The translations under genes were made by a program, and so were the position numbers. A stretch of DNA of 11,759 nucleotides, taken from NCBI GenBank assembly GCA_963808455.1, contig CAWEHT010000165.1, forward strand, positions 1 to 11,759, read 5' to 3'. This DNA is from CAWEHT01 sp963808455. GTDB taxonomy: Bacteria > Chloroflexota > Anaerolineae > CG2-30-64-16. How positions within the stretch are numbered: position 1 is the first letter of the stretch; every line of letters starts with the position of its first letter. Below the pieces are notes generated by a model. The model saw only the letters and a list, made by a program, of their open reading frames with translations, ran no database searches and was not told where the DNA came from. Of this stretch, positions 5,577 to 11,759 are shown piece after piece.

Positions 5577-6765
5577 TCATTGGCCCAGCGAGCACGTCCC
5601 GTTCAAGGCCACCACCAGGGTCCCCTCTGCGCGGCCCGGGCCCGGCCAGCGGTGCCAGGCTCTGCGTCCCCATGACTGGGTCGACCCACGTCACCTTGAA
5701 ATAGTATTGTTTCGGTTGGAGGCTCAACGGCCCCAGGAATGACTCGGTGCTCTGGTCTGGCCCGTTGCGGTTCACATGCAGGAGCTGCTTCATCACCAGG
5801 TTGTGATGCACGGTCTCGTAGACCTCGACGGCCACCATGGTGACGGGCGATGTGCGCGGCGTGACCGACAGGCCGACGTAGCATTGGTTGCCCATGCCAA
5901 GATCAGTAAAGTAGAGGCTGACGAGCCGGCCGGAATAGGGCGTCGAGCCCGCTGGCGTCGCCGAGGGCTCTAGCGTCGGCGAAACGACGCCGGTCTCTGT
6001 CGGTGCCGGCGTGTCCGTTTCTGAGGCAGTCGCGGTTGGTGCCGGCGTAGGTGTGGCCGTCTCGAGCGCGGTCGCTGCCGGCGTCAAAGTACTTGTCGCC
6101 GATGCTGTCGGCGCGAGCGCGCCCGTTGCCGACACCGTCTCCGTTGCCGTCAGCGCGTTCGTCACCGACACCGTCTCCGATGCCGTGAGAACGCTCGTGC
6201 TCTCGATGGTAGCCGATGGGGAAGGTGTTTCCGTAGCCGTGGCCGTGGCCGTCGGCGCAGGCGTGGGCGTGTCCGTGTCTTCGGCGGTTGCCGATGGGGA
6301 AGGAGTGTGCGTGGCCGTTCCCGTCGGCGTTGCTGCGGGAGTGCTCGTCTCCGCCCGGGTCTCGGTCGGGCGCGGTGTTGGGCTCGGCGCGCTGGTCGAG
6401 GTCGCGCTTGCGACGGCGCCTGCCGAGAGGGTCGGTGTCACGCTGGGGCTTGCCGAAAGGCCAGGAAGAAGAGCAGAGGGGCCAGCCTCGCCCGTAGCTG
6501 TCGCCTGTTCGCCCACGCCGGCACCCGCCGGCTTGTCGAGGAGCGCCGGCAATGCCGCGACCTGTGCTGGGCCGGCCCCGCCCGCGGCCAGGTCCGGGGC
6601 GTTCGGGGAAGGCGGCTCCCCTGTGCCCAGGACAACCAGGAAGAGCACCAATACCAGGGCTGTGTCGAGTCCCAACGCCCACCAGAACCAGGTGGGCAAG
6701 TGCATCGCCGGCCGGGAGGGGCCTGGCAGCTTCCGTGGAGGCCAAAATTGGCGGCGCCCATTCAT
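5577..6765 (-). CDS. Membrane-anchored Thr/Pro-rich stalk protein with C-terminal domain, one apparent frame break
   Basis: Residues 25-47 from ATG at 6765 are one membrane segment (TWFWWALGLDTALVLVLFLV). Residues 48-275 are a low-complexity Ala/Thr/Pro/Ser stalk (TPTPAPTATATATET), with internal DNA repeats such as GCCGATGGGGAAGG at 6212 and 6290. From about 277 a compact domain begins (SGRLVSLYFTDLGMGNQCYVGL ... YYFKVTWVDPVMG), family unknown. The literal frame then runs on through the 5475 hairpin and antisense to the protease gene, which is not credible. Skipping one base (or adding two) in the G/C run at 5631-5650 gives the ending LVVALNGTCSLGQ-stop at 5577, 395 residues in all, and a second cysteine to partner Cys295. 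The start lies 30 nt after the LysM-CAP stop, so the two are probably one operon. An outside-facing tethered protein is likely. Confidence 0.75.
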
Positions 6766-6795
6766 CCTGCGCTGCCCGTGAGATGCTTCAAGGCT

Positions 6796-7661
6796 TCAGT
6801 GGTATGCGAAATCGGCGACAAAGTAATAGCCCCAACTCCCCTCGGACACGCCGATGCCGACCTCGTCGAACTCGGGTCCGAGAACGTTGCGACGATGGGG
6901 ATCGGCGCCTGGCGCCTCGTCCCACCACATGGCAAAAGCCTGCTGGGCGTCCTGGGTATTGGCCCAGTTCTCCCCCGCCTCGGCCGGCGTATAGCCGACG
7001 CGTGCGAGCCTCATGCGCAGCGTCGAGCCGTCCGAGCCGTAATGGCTGCCCCAGTCGCGCTGGGCACAGTCCGCCGCCTGTGACTGCGCGGCTTTCGCCA
7101 GGACACCTGACCAGGCCAAGACCGGCAGACCGTAGGCAGCGCGCTCCTGGTTGATCAGCTGGAGGAGCTCGGGCGCCGGCGCGGCCGCCGGCCCGGCGTG
7201 GACCGCCGGGCTCGCGCCAGGTTGGGAGCTCGGCAGCGCGGCTGCAACAGGTGCTGTCGCGGCCAGCGTCTGGGTTGCGGTGACGGCCCCGGCCGGCAGG
7301 AAAACGGTCTGCCCCGGCTGCAGCAGCTCTGGGACGACCAGCGGGTTCACCGACACAATTTCATCCAGCGTGAGATCGTGCATCGCGGCGATGTCCCAGA
7401 GCGTGTCGTCCTGCTGTACCGTGTAGTAGTAGCCGGCTCCCGGCGCGGCAGTGCGTGTCCCCACGCTGGGGCCATCCGTCTCCCTGGCCTTGCTGTGCAG
7501 GCCTGCCGCGCCGCGACGCCCCCCGGATGCACCAGGAACAGGGAAAGCAACGCCAACACCAGCCGGGCGGGGCCGGCCGGCCCACGCCAACTTGGCCACG
7601 AGCACGGCCAAAGGCTTCCGATCGTTCGTGGCACCCCCGCAGGGGCAGAGCTTCGCATCAT
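6796..7661 (-). CDS. LysM-CAP (SCP/PR-1-like) exported protein, one apparent frame break
   Basis: The restored product is about 288 residues: an N-terminal signal or anchor (ARLVLALLSLFLVHPGG, about 32-48), a LysM peptidoglycan-binding domain (about 79-123; YTVQQDDTLWDIAAMHDLTL ... QPGQTVFLP), an Ala/Pro linker and a CAP domain (about 165-288). CAP cavity residues are present: His207 (SHYGSDG), Glu231 (GENWA), His256 (DPHRRN). The LysM/CAP frame is open upstream to an ATG at 7782, but that lies before the promoter (7685-7713) and encodes no signal peptide. ATG at 7661, with AGGAA 8 nt upstream, starts the signal-peptide frame. The frames join if one base is added to the C6 run (plus strand) at 7519-7524. 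Bacterial CAP proteins are secreted and mostly of unknown activity; wall binding is indicated by LysM. First gene of a probable operon with the stalk protein. Confidence 0.82.
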
Positions 7662-7684
7662 CCGCGGAGTTCCTCGCGGAGGCG

Positions 7685-7713
7685 AGTATAACAGCAGCTT
7701 GGCTGGCCGTCAA
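7685..7713 (-). promoter_or_regulatory. Strong sigma70-type promoter of the LysM-CAP operon
   Basis: On the minus strand, TTGACG (7713-7708), exactly 17 nt, then TATACT (7690-7685). Predicted start is near 7678, with a leader of only about 17 nt to ATG at 7661 and AGGAA (7674-7670) inside it. This excludes the upstream ATG at 7782 as the true start. Confidence 0.75.
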
Positions 7714-7861
7714 AGCGCCTGCCACCCGCCACATTTCGCAGGCACGCAATCGTGACGACGACCTCTGCCCGGAGCAAGGCACGACGCCGGGGACGGAGAC
7801 CGAAACGAGCTTCAGCTACCGGTTTACCCGGCCCGGTTGCCGCGTCCCGGCGGGTTGATTC

Positions 7862-7897
7862 CTACAGGATGGACAGGATGGGCTGGATACCCAGGAT
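7862..7897 (+). repeat. Short ACAGGATGG-type tandem repeats
   Basis: ACAGGATGG and ACAGGATGGG occur back to back, then CTGGATA and CCAGGATG: four imperfect GGAT units in about 36 nt. Similar CATCCTGTCCATCCTGT strings recur in many environmental genomes as far as I recall (not checked). It abuts the 116-bp repeat and may be part of the same element. Confidence 0.5.
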
Positions 7898-7911
7898 GTT
7901 CTTTGAGCCCG

Positions 7912-8067
7912 ATCCATCCCCGTTCGGGGACCTTCGCGTCCATCCCGTCGCATCCATCCCCATCCGGGGACCTTCGTGTGCATCCTGTGATGGCGGCCGG
8001 TCGCAATGGCGCGCACTGCCCCCATTGCAGCTGCGAAGCTGGGAGGTGGCTGCAACATGGAATGGCC
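7912..8067 (+). repeat. Dispersed intergenic repeat, copy B with tandem 40-nt half-unit
   Basis: The full unit is 7952-8067, the same length as copy A and about 84% identical. The 40 nt before it (7912-7951) repeat the unit's first 40 nt with 8 differences, both starting ATCCATCCCC and sharing CGGGGACCTTCG. The unit ends GCTGCAACATGGAATGGCC, 42 nt before the extended -10 of the cyclase gene. Confidence 0.8.
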
Positions 8068-8108
8068 CCGTGATCACGCCCTAACGGCAAGGAACGTACG
8101 TCCTGTTG

Positions 8109-8117
8109 TGGTATACT
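8109..8117 (+). promoter_or_regulatory. Extended -10 promoter of the glutaminyl-cyclase gene
   Basis: TGG directly before TATACT (8112-8117) fits an extended -10. There is no -35 at the usual distance. The predicted start is near 8124, about 37 nt before ATG at 8161. Confidence 0.55.
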
Positions 8118-8160
8118 GGCGTGCGCTTGGCCGCGTGCACCCACAGGATCGAGACATGAT

Positions 8161-9243
8161 ATGATGCGACATGGCACAGCCGGTATCCCGCAGAGGGGGC
8201 TCCGCGCCGCCCGCTGCTGGCTTCGCTGCGCCGCGCGTACCCTCGCGGCGCTCCGTTTCTTCGCGGCACGGGCCTCCGTGGGCAGCATCCTGGTCGCGCT
8301 GCTCGCAACTGCCTGCGCCGGCAATGCGCCGCCCCAGGTCAGCCTCGCCACCGCTTCTCCCCTTGCAACGGCCGCGCCTTTGGCGACGCCTTCAGGTCCC
8401 GTGCAGGCCGCAGAGGGGCCCGCGCAGGCCGCCACGCCCATGCCCGTCCCCGCCAGCCCGCTTGCCACCGTCACCATCATTCACCTGCCGTCGATGGCTG
8501 CCGGTGGTGCCCCACCCGTTGTCGCCACGGCTGCCGTCTCTGGTCCGGTCCCGGCCTATACCTACAGGGTGGTGCAGGCCTACGCTCACGACCCGGCGGC
8601 ATTCACGGAGGGCCTGGTCTATCAGGACGGTTACCTCTACGAAAGCACCGGGCTGCAAGGGGAATCCAGCCTGCGCAAGGTCGAGCTGGCCACCGGGCGC
8701 GTCGTCCAGATCCACCGGCTCGCCGATCAGTATTTCGGCGAAGGCATCGCCCTCTACGACCATCAGATCGTGCAGCTGACGTGGACCAGCCACGTCGGCT
8801 TCGTCTATGACGAGGCCACATTCCGGCAGATCGGCACTTTCACCTACCCAACCGAAGGTTGGGGCCTCACCTATGACGGCCAGCATCTGATCATGAGCGA
8901 CGGCACGCCGGCTTTGCATTTCCTCGACCCGCGCACCTTTGCGGAAACGCGCCGTGTCAACGTGTTCGACGATACCGGCCCCGTGACCCAGATCAACGAG
9001 CTGGAATACATCCAGGGCCAGGTCTATGCCAACATCTGGCAGACGGACCGCATCGCGTGGATCGACCCTCAGAGCGGCGCCGTGGTCGGCTGGATCGACC
9101 TCACCGGGCTGCTCAGCGCGGCGGATCGCCAACGTCCGGTGGATGTGCTCAATGGGATCGCCTGGGACCCGCAGGGCAAGCGCCTGTTCGTGACCGGCAA
9201 GCTCTGGCCGAAGCTGTTCCAGATCGAGTTAGTGCCGAAATGA
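8161..9243 (+). CDS. Glutaminyl-peptide cyclotransferase, family 2 beta-propeller type, probable lipoprotein
   Basis: Family 2 glutaminyl cyclases (papaya type, PF05096) turn N-terminal Gln into pyroglutamate with loss of ammonia. The product is 360 residues: an Arg-rich N-terminus, hydrophobic SILVALLATAC with Cys52 as possible lipidated residue (Ala rather than Leu at -3, so the lipobox is imperfect), an Ala/Pro/Thr linker (53-130) and the catalytic propeller (about 132-360). Family motifs follow in order: AFTEGL (Glu150), STGLQGESS, YFGEGI, QLTWTSHVGFVYD, EGWGLTYDG, INELEYI, ANIWQTDRI, VLNGIAWDP and GKLWPKLFQIE. The domain is complete. AGGA (8145-8148) is better spaced for an ATG at 8156 that opens a two-codon frame (ATG ATA TGA) overlapping this start; ATG at 8164 is also possible. 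It probably acts on exported proteins outside the membrane. It converges on the antiporter gene. Confidence 0.9.
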   Translation: MMRHGTAGIPQRGLRAARCWLRCAARTLAALRFFAARASVGSILVALLATACAGNAPPQVSLATASPLATAAPLATPSGPVQAAEGPAQAATPMPVPASPLATVTIIHLPSMAAGGAPPVVATAAVSGPVPAYTYRVVQAYAHDPAAFTEGLVYQDGYLYESTGLQGESSLRKVELATGRVVQIHRLADQYFGEGIALYDHQIVQLTWTSHVGFVYDEATFRQIGTFTYPTEGWGLTYDGQHLIMSDGTPALHFLDPRTFAETRRVNVFDDTGPVTQINELEYIQGQVYANIWQTDRIAWIDPQSGAVVGWIDLTGLLSAADRQRPVDVLNGIAWDPQGKRLFVTGKLWPKLFQIELVPK

Positions 9244-9271
9244 GCCGGATCAGAACGCGGGGCACGGCATC

Positions 9272-9298
9272 GTAAGCCGGCAAGAGGGGCCGGCCTAC
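9272..9298. terminator. Hairpin between convergent cyclase and antiporter genes
   Basis: GTA-A-GCCGGC (9272-9281) pairs with GCCGGC-C-TAC (9289-9298), one A-C mismatch and a 7-nt loop. It occupies the centre of the 66-nt gap between two facing stop codons and could serve both genes. There is no T-tract. Confidence 0.5.
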
Positions 9299-9309
9299 GC
9301 TCCGGAGCA

Positions 9310-10383
9310 TCAGAACGCTGTCGCCGGCGCCCACCAGAAGCTGGCGGCTATGATGAGGTACAGCCCTATCAGGGCCGCACCTTCCAGCCAGGTGGATTCG
9401 CCATCGTAGACCACGAAGGCGTCGAGGAGGGCCGATAGGCCCAGCGCCGCGATGAGCAGCGGGGTAAGCACGAGAGTCAGGTGCGTGCCGCCGATGAAAT
9501 GGCTGATGATGACTAGCAGCGGTGTCAACGCCAGAGCGATCTGCAGGCTGCTGTTCAAGATCAGGCTGAGCGCAAAATCGGCTTGATTCCGCAGGGCCAT
9601 CTGGACGCCGACCACCTGCTCGACCGCGTTGTCTGCGATGGCCACGATCACCAGCCCGGTGAAGGTCTCCGACAGTCCGAGCGCGGCCATGGCGGGCACC
9701 AATGCCGCGACCATCCACTCTGACACGAAGGCCGCAGCCACGCCGGCCCCGATCAGCACTGCAGCCGCCAGCCATGCCGGCCATCTCTCGCGGGGCGGTG
9801 CCGGGACCTCCAGATCCAGCGTCCAGGATATGGACGAGGGCAAGCTGGCCGCGAAGACGAGCAGGAGCACGATCGCGCTGATGACGCTCAGCCCTTCGGC
9901 ATGGCCCGTGGCAGGGCCCGCCGGCGACGTGGCGAGCGTTGGGATCACCAGCGCGGCGACGCTGAGGACGATCAGGATCGCGTTCATGCGCTCGCGCATG
10001 GTGCCGAAGTGCTGCACACCGTGCTTCAGCCCGCCCGCCATGAATGCGATGCCCAGGACCAGCAGGCTGTTCGCCAGCACAGACCCGACCAGGGTGGCCT
10101 GCACGACGGCCAGCAGGCCGGCACGCAGCGCGAAGATGGAGAAGAACAGCTCGGGCAGGTTGCCCAGCGCGGGCTGCACGACCCCCACGATGCCTGTCCC
10201 CAGGTGGTGGCCCAATTGGGTAGTCGCATCGCTCACGACGGCCGCGAGCGCCGCCATGGCGACGGCCGATATCAGGAAGATCAGGACGCTGCCCGCGTGG
10301 GCGGCGCGCAGGAACAGCACCAGGAGGGTCGCGCCCGCGGCGGTGAGCAGAAAGGCGCGGGCCTTCAGGTCAAGTGCGGTCAT
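9310..10383 (-). CDS. CaX-type Ca2+/H+ (cation) antiporter
   Basis: The product is a 357-residue membrane protein of the CaCA superfamily, moving Ca2+ (or related cations) against protons across the inner membrane. About ten to eleven hydrophobic segments are visible. The first alpha repeat is VVQPALGNLPELFFSIFALR (Gly74-Asn75 ... Glu78). The second is ADNAVEQVVGVQMALRNQAD followed by NSSLQIAL (Glu255). Where CAX proteins usually have GN(A)xE and GSS, this one has DN and NSS, a small deviation near the ion path. The tail VYDGESTWLEGAALIGLYLI is typical of CAX. ATG at 10383 overlaps the upstream gene by 14 nt; ATG at 10413 would overlap by 44 nt, and neither has a clear ribosome site, which suggests translational coupling. 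The ion is inferred from the family. Confidence 0.9.
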   Translation of the reverse strand: MTALDLKARAFLLTAAGATLLVLFLRAAHAGSVLIFLISAVAMAALAAVVSDATTQLGHHLGTGIVGVVQPALGNLPELFFSIFALRAGLLAVVQATLVGSVLANSLLVLGIAFMAGGLKHGVQHFGTMRERMNAILIVLSVAALVIPTLATSPAGPATGHAEGLSVISAIVLLLVFAASLPSSISWTLDLEVPAPPRERWPAWLAAAVLIGAGVAAAFVSEWMVAALVPAMAALGLSETFTGLVIVAIADNAVEQVVGVQMALRNQADFALSLILNSSLQIALALTPLLVIISHFIGGTHLTLVLTPLLIAALGLSALLDAFVVYDGESTWLEGAALIGLYLIIAASFWWAPATAF

Positions 10384-10936
10384 TGCCGATGAGGCGGGCC
10401 CCTGCCGGTTCATCCTTGCCCGGCGCCAGGATCACGCCGCCGCCGGCCGCGCCCGAGGCCTGGGCCGGTGCGCCCGCCGACCGCACCAGGTCCAACCCGG
10501 CCAGCAAGCCGCGCAACGCTTCGATTTCGAGCAGGGTCAGCCCGTAGCGTTGCGTGTGCTGGAGCAAGAATGAGGCCAGGTCACGCTGCACGGCCCGTCG
10601 CAGGCCCGCCGCGTCCGAGAAGCGGCGCCACTCCAGCCCGGAGTTCTCCTGCAAGAATATCTGGCCGGCCGGCGTGCGCATGGTCGCGGCCGCGGAAGCG
10701 AACACCGGCTTCTCGGTACGCCGGGCCCACCACAGTTCCAGCCCTACGGGGGCCACGATGTCGGCACCCATGAGTATTACGAAGATATGGCATTCGGCGA
10801 CCGAATCGACGTCCGGCGTACGCTTGATGGTCCAGCCCACGTTGACCGGCAATTCCGTGAGGGCCCGGCCCAAGAGCTCGCGGGCCGTTTCTTCCCCGGG
10901 GCCGGCGCTAATGAACAAGCGCACCTGTGTAGGCAT
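10370..10936 (-). CDS. Small TIR/DUF4062-like protein, operon partner of the antiporter
   Basis: The product is 188 residues from ATG at 10936, with AGGAG 7 nt upstream. Its opening, VRLFISAGPGEETARELLGR, followed by a strand after two helices (CHIFVILMGADIVAPVGLEL) and WARRTEKPVFAS, is like the flavodoxin-type fold of TIR and DUF4062 domains: FIS at strand 1, an 'adiFvll.G' strand, then a 'kPv' strand. A helical tail (about 125-155) and an Ala/Gly-rich end follow. I see no certain catalytic Glu of NAD-cleaving TIR enzymes, so enzyme activity is not claimed. It has no signal peptide or membrane segment and is cytoplasmic. Its stop lies inside the antiporter start region, so the two are surely one transcript. 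It could sense or regulate the transporter, or be unrelated in function. Confidence 0.75.
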   Translation of the reverse strand: MPTQVRLFISAGPGEETARELLGRALTELPVNVGWTIKRTPDVDSVAECHIFVILMGADIVAPVGLELWWARRTEKPVFASAAATMRTPAGQIFLQENSGLEWRRFSDAAGLRRAVQRDLASFLLQHTQRYGLTLLEIEALRGLLAGLDLVRSAGAPAQASGAAGGGVILAPGKDEPAGARLIGNDRT

Positions 10937-10981
10937 CCAGCATCTCCTGGGCCGCGCAACTGGGCGGCGCAGACCACGTAT

Positions 10982-10990
10982 AGTATAGCA
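10982..10990 (-). promoter_or_regulatory. Extended -10 promoter of the TIR-like/antiporter operon
   Basis: TGC directly before TATACT (10987-10982) on the minus strand, with no good -35. The predicted start near 10975 gives a leader of about 39 nt. On the plus strand TATAGT (10979-10984) overlaps the same bases and could serve the rightward gene, but it lacks a -35 and a TG extension. Confidence 0.55.
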
Positions 10991-11182
10991 TATGAGTTTC
11001 TTAGGTCTGGTCTACGCTTGAGCCCTGCCGTCGAGATCCGTCAAACTTGCCGGCCGGCGCCTATGGACGTAAGATGCGTCCGGTCAGATTGCCCTTCACG
11101 TGGAGTGAAGCTTTTCGAGGTCGCTCTTGGCTGAGCGTATTTTGCGCCCCGTAGCAGCCGAGCGGGCGCCGGCGCGCCGCGC

Positions 11183-11759
11183 GTGGACACGGCGCTCGTG
11201 CTGGCGCTGCTGCTGGCCCTGCCCGCCGTGCTGCCCCTTACGGCGCCCGGCTACTTTTTCAAGGCCCACGACGCGCATCACAGCGTCTTCTGGCTGGTCG
11301 AGTTCGACCAGACGTTGCCGCGCCGGGTCTCTGTGGCCCATCTGGGCGCCTGACCACACGTTGGGTTTTGGCTATCCGCTGTGGCTCATCTATGCGCCCC
11401 TGCCCTACATCGTGGCCGAGGCGTTCCATCTGGCCGGCCTGGGCTTGGCTGCCGTCAAGGCTACCTGGGCCCTGGGCTTCTTGCTCGGCGCGCTCGGCAT
11501 CTACCGGGTGGCCCAGCGCTGGTGGGGGTCGAGCGCAGCTCTCGTTTCGTCGCTGGTCTTCACTTACGCGCCCTATCACCTGGCGCAGATTTATGTGCGT
11601 GCCGACCTGGCCGAGTTCATGGCCTGGAGTTGGTTCCCGTGGGCTTTCCTGGCCGTGGACACGCTTTGGGACGATCCCAGGCCACGCCGCCTCGCCTGCG
11701 CCGCGCTGGCCCTGGGTACCTTGCTGTACCTGCACACCGTCTCGCCGCTGATCTTTGCG
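11183..11759 (+). CDS. PTPS-related multi-pass membrane protein, 3' end outside window, one apparent frame break
   Basis: GTG at 11183 opens a frame beginning with a hydrophobic segment (VLALLLALPAVLPLTAPGYF), then HDAHHSVFWLVEFDQTL, which stops at TGA near 11351. The family continuation begins at CTG 11331 in the next frame, LWPIWAPDHTLGFGYPLWLI, and stays open for 143 codons to the edge with at least three more membrane segments. The order HxxxxFWLxEFD, WPxWxPD, GFGYPL, YAPYHLAQIYVRADLAEF matches the '6-pyruvoyl-tetrahydropterin synthase-related' membrane proteins, which are distinct from the PTPS enzyme and resemble GT-C glycosyltransferases in layout. Rejoining needs one base skipped or two added in the GGGTCTCT tract (11324-11331). 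No ribosome site precedes the GTG, so the start is uncertain; the frame is open only from 11135. Confidence is high for the family, low for the start and for any enzymatic role. Confidence 0.8.

Larger units (their letters stand above)
7662..8160. other. Divergent intergenic region with promoters and repeats, 499 bp
   Basis: From left to right it holds the leftward promoter (7685-7713), a GGAT-rich repeat (7862-7897), a 40-nt extra half-unit (7912-7951), repeat copy B (7952-8067) and the rightward extended -10 (8109-8117). Long open frames across it (218 codons on the minus strand, for example) only translate the repeats. I see nothing further in 7714-7860. Confidence 0.65.

Noticed and set aside
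4909..6765. A single 618-residue minus-strand protein including the stalk protein
   Set aside because: Its last ~220 residues run through a 21-bp hairpin and repeat copy C and are antisense to the well-supported protease. A one-base shift at 5631-5650 gives a better end at 5577.
6011..6781. 256-codon plus-strand Val/Ala/Gly-rich frame
   Set aside because: Shadow of the Thr/Pro stalk repeats; codon periodicity and domain content belong to the minus strand.
7662..7782. ATG at 7782 as start of LysM-CAP
   Set aside because: It lies upstream of the strong promoter at 7685-7713 and encodes no signal peptide; ATG at 7661 has a good ribosome site.
7824..8480. 218-codon minus-strand frame, similar in translation to the N-terminal extension upstream of M24
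   Set aside because: The shared peptide-like stretch is only the translated 116-bp DNA repeat (copies A and B), not a protein family.
9249..9318. 10-nt direct repeat ATCAGAACGC at 9249 and 9309 as possible attachment or target duplication
   Set aside because: Short, flanks only a 50-nt gap with a hairpin, and partly lies in the antiporter's stop region; probably chance.
9629..10573. 314-codon plus-strand frame
   Set aside because: Antisense to the CaX antiporter and TIR-like genes, whose motifs are clear; composition is typical of GC-rich shadows.

Overview
The window is 11.8 kb of GC-rich bacterial DNA with ten protein genes and no RNA genes or CRISPR. The mix suggests a Chloroflexota bacterium (Anaerolineae/Caldilineae-like): secreted Asp-box propeller and beta-rich proteins, a soluble S1C protease opening with a DAYSRAVVSVVEK-type segment, a LysM-CAP protein, Thr/Pro stalks, a family 2 glutaminyl cyclase, a PTPS-related membrane protein, and abundant intergenic repeats. 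This assignment rests on remembered family distribution, not on a marker gene.

Layout. Positions 1-508 (-) hold the 5' end of a secreted Asp-box/BNR-type protein. Positions 1051-1611 (+) encode a small secreted protein in which tyrosine fills every second position over 63 residues. Positions 1874-3058 (-) encode an M24 (aminopeptidase P/creatinase-fold) protein without the usual metal ligands. Positions 3411-4022 (-) encode a secreted beta-rich protein. Positions 4339-5352 (+) encode an HtrA-like protease with PDZ domain. Next come two minus-strand genes that look like an operon: LysM-CAP (7661-6796), then a membrane-anchored Thr/Pro stalk protein (6765-5577). Positions 8161-9243 (+) encode a glutaminyl-cyclase lipoprotein. 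A two-gene minus operon follows: a small TIR/DUF4062-like protein (10936-10370) overlapping a CaX-type Ca2+/H+ antiporter (10383-9310). From 11183 (+) a PTPS-related membrane protein runs off the window.

Most products face the cell surface or membrane: two secreted proteins of unknown role, one Asp-box propeller, LysM-CAP, a tethered stalk protein and a cyclase lipoprotein. Clear sigma70-type promoters (two hexamers 17 bp apart) precede the Tyr-repeat, 4022 and LysM-CAP genes; extended -10 elements precede the cyclase and TIR-like genes.

Two things stand out beyond gene content. A repeat of about 116 bp occurs three times between genes (3114-3229, 7952-8067, and inverted at 5378-5464), and a second palindromic element occurs twice (821-855, 5475-5519). 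Also, four of the ten genes can only be read through by changing frame at five sites, mostly in G/C runs. This looks like indel error in the assembly, so the annotated proteins are reconstructions there.

The best candidates for something undescribed are the alternating-tyrosine secreted protein, the TIR-like/Ca2+ antiporter pair, and the repeat family.
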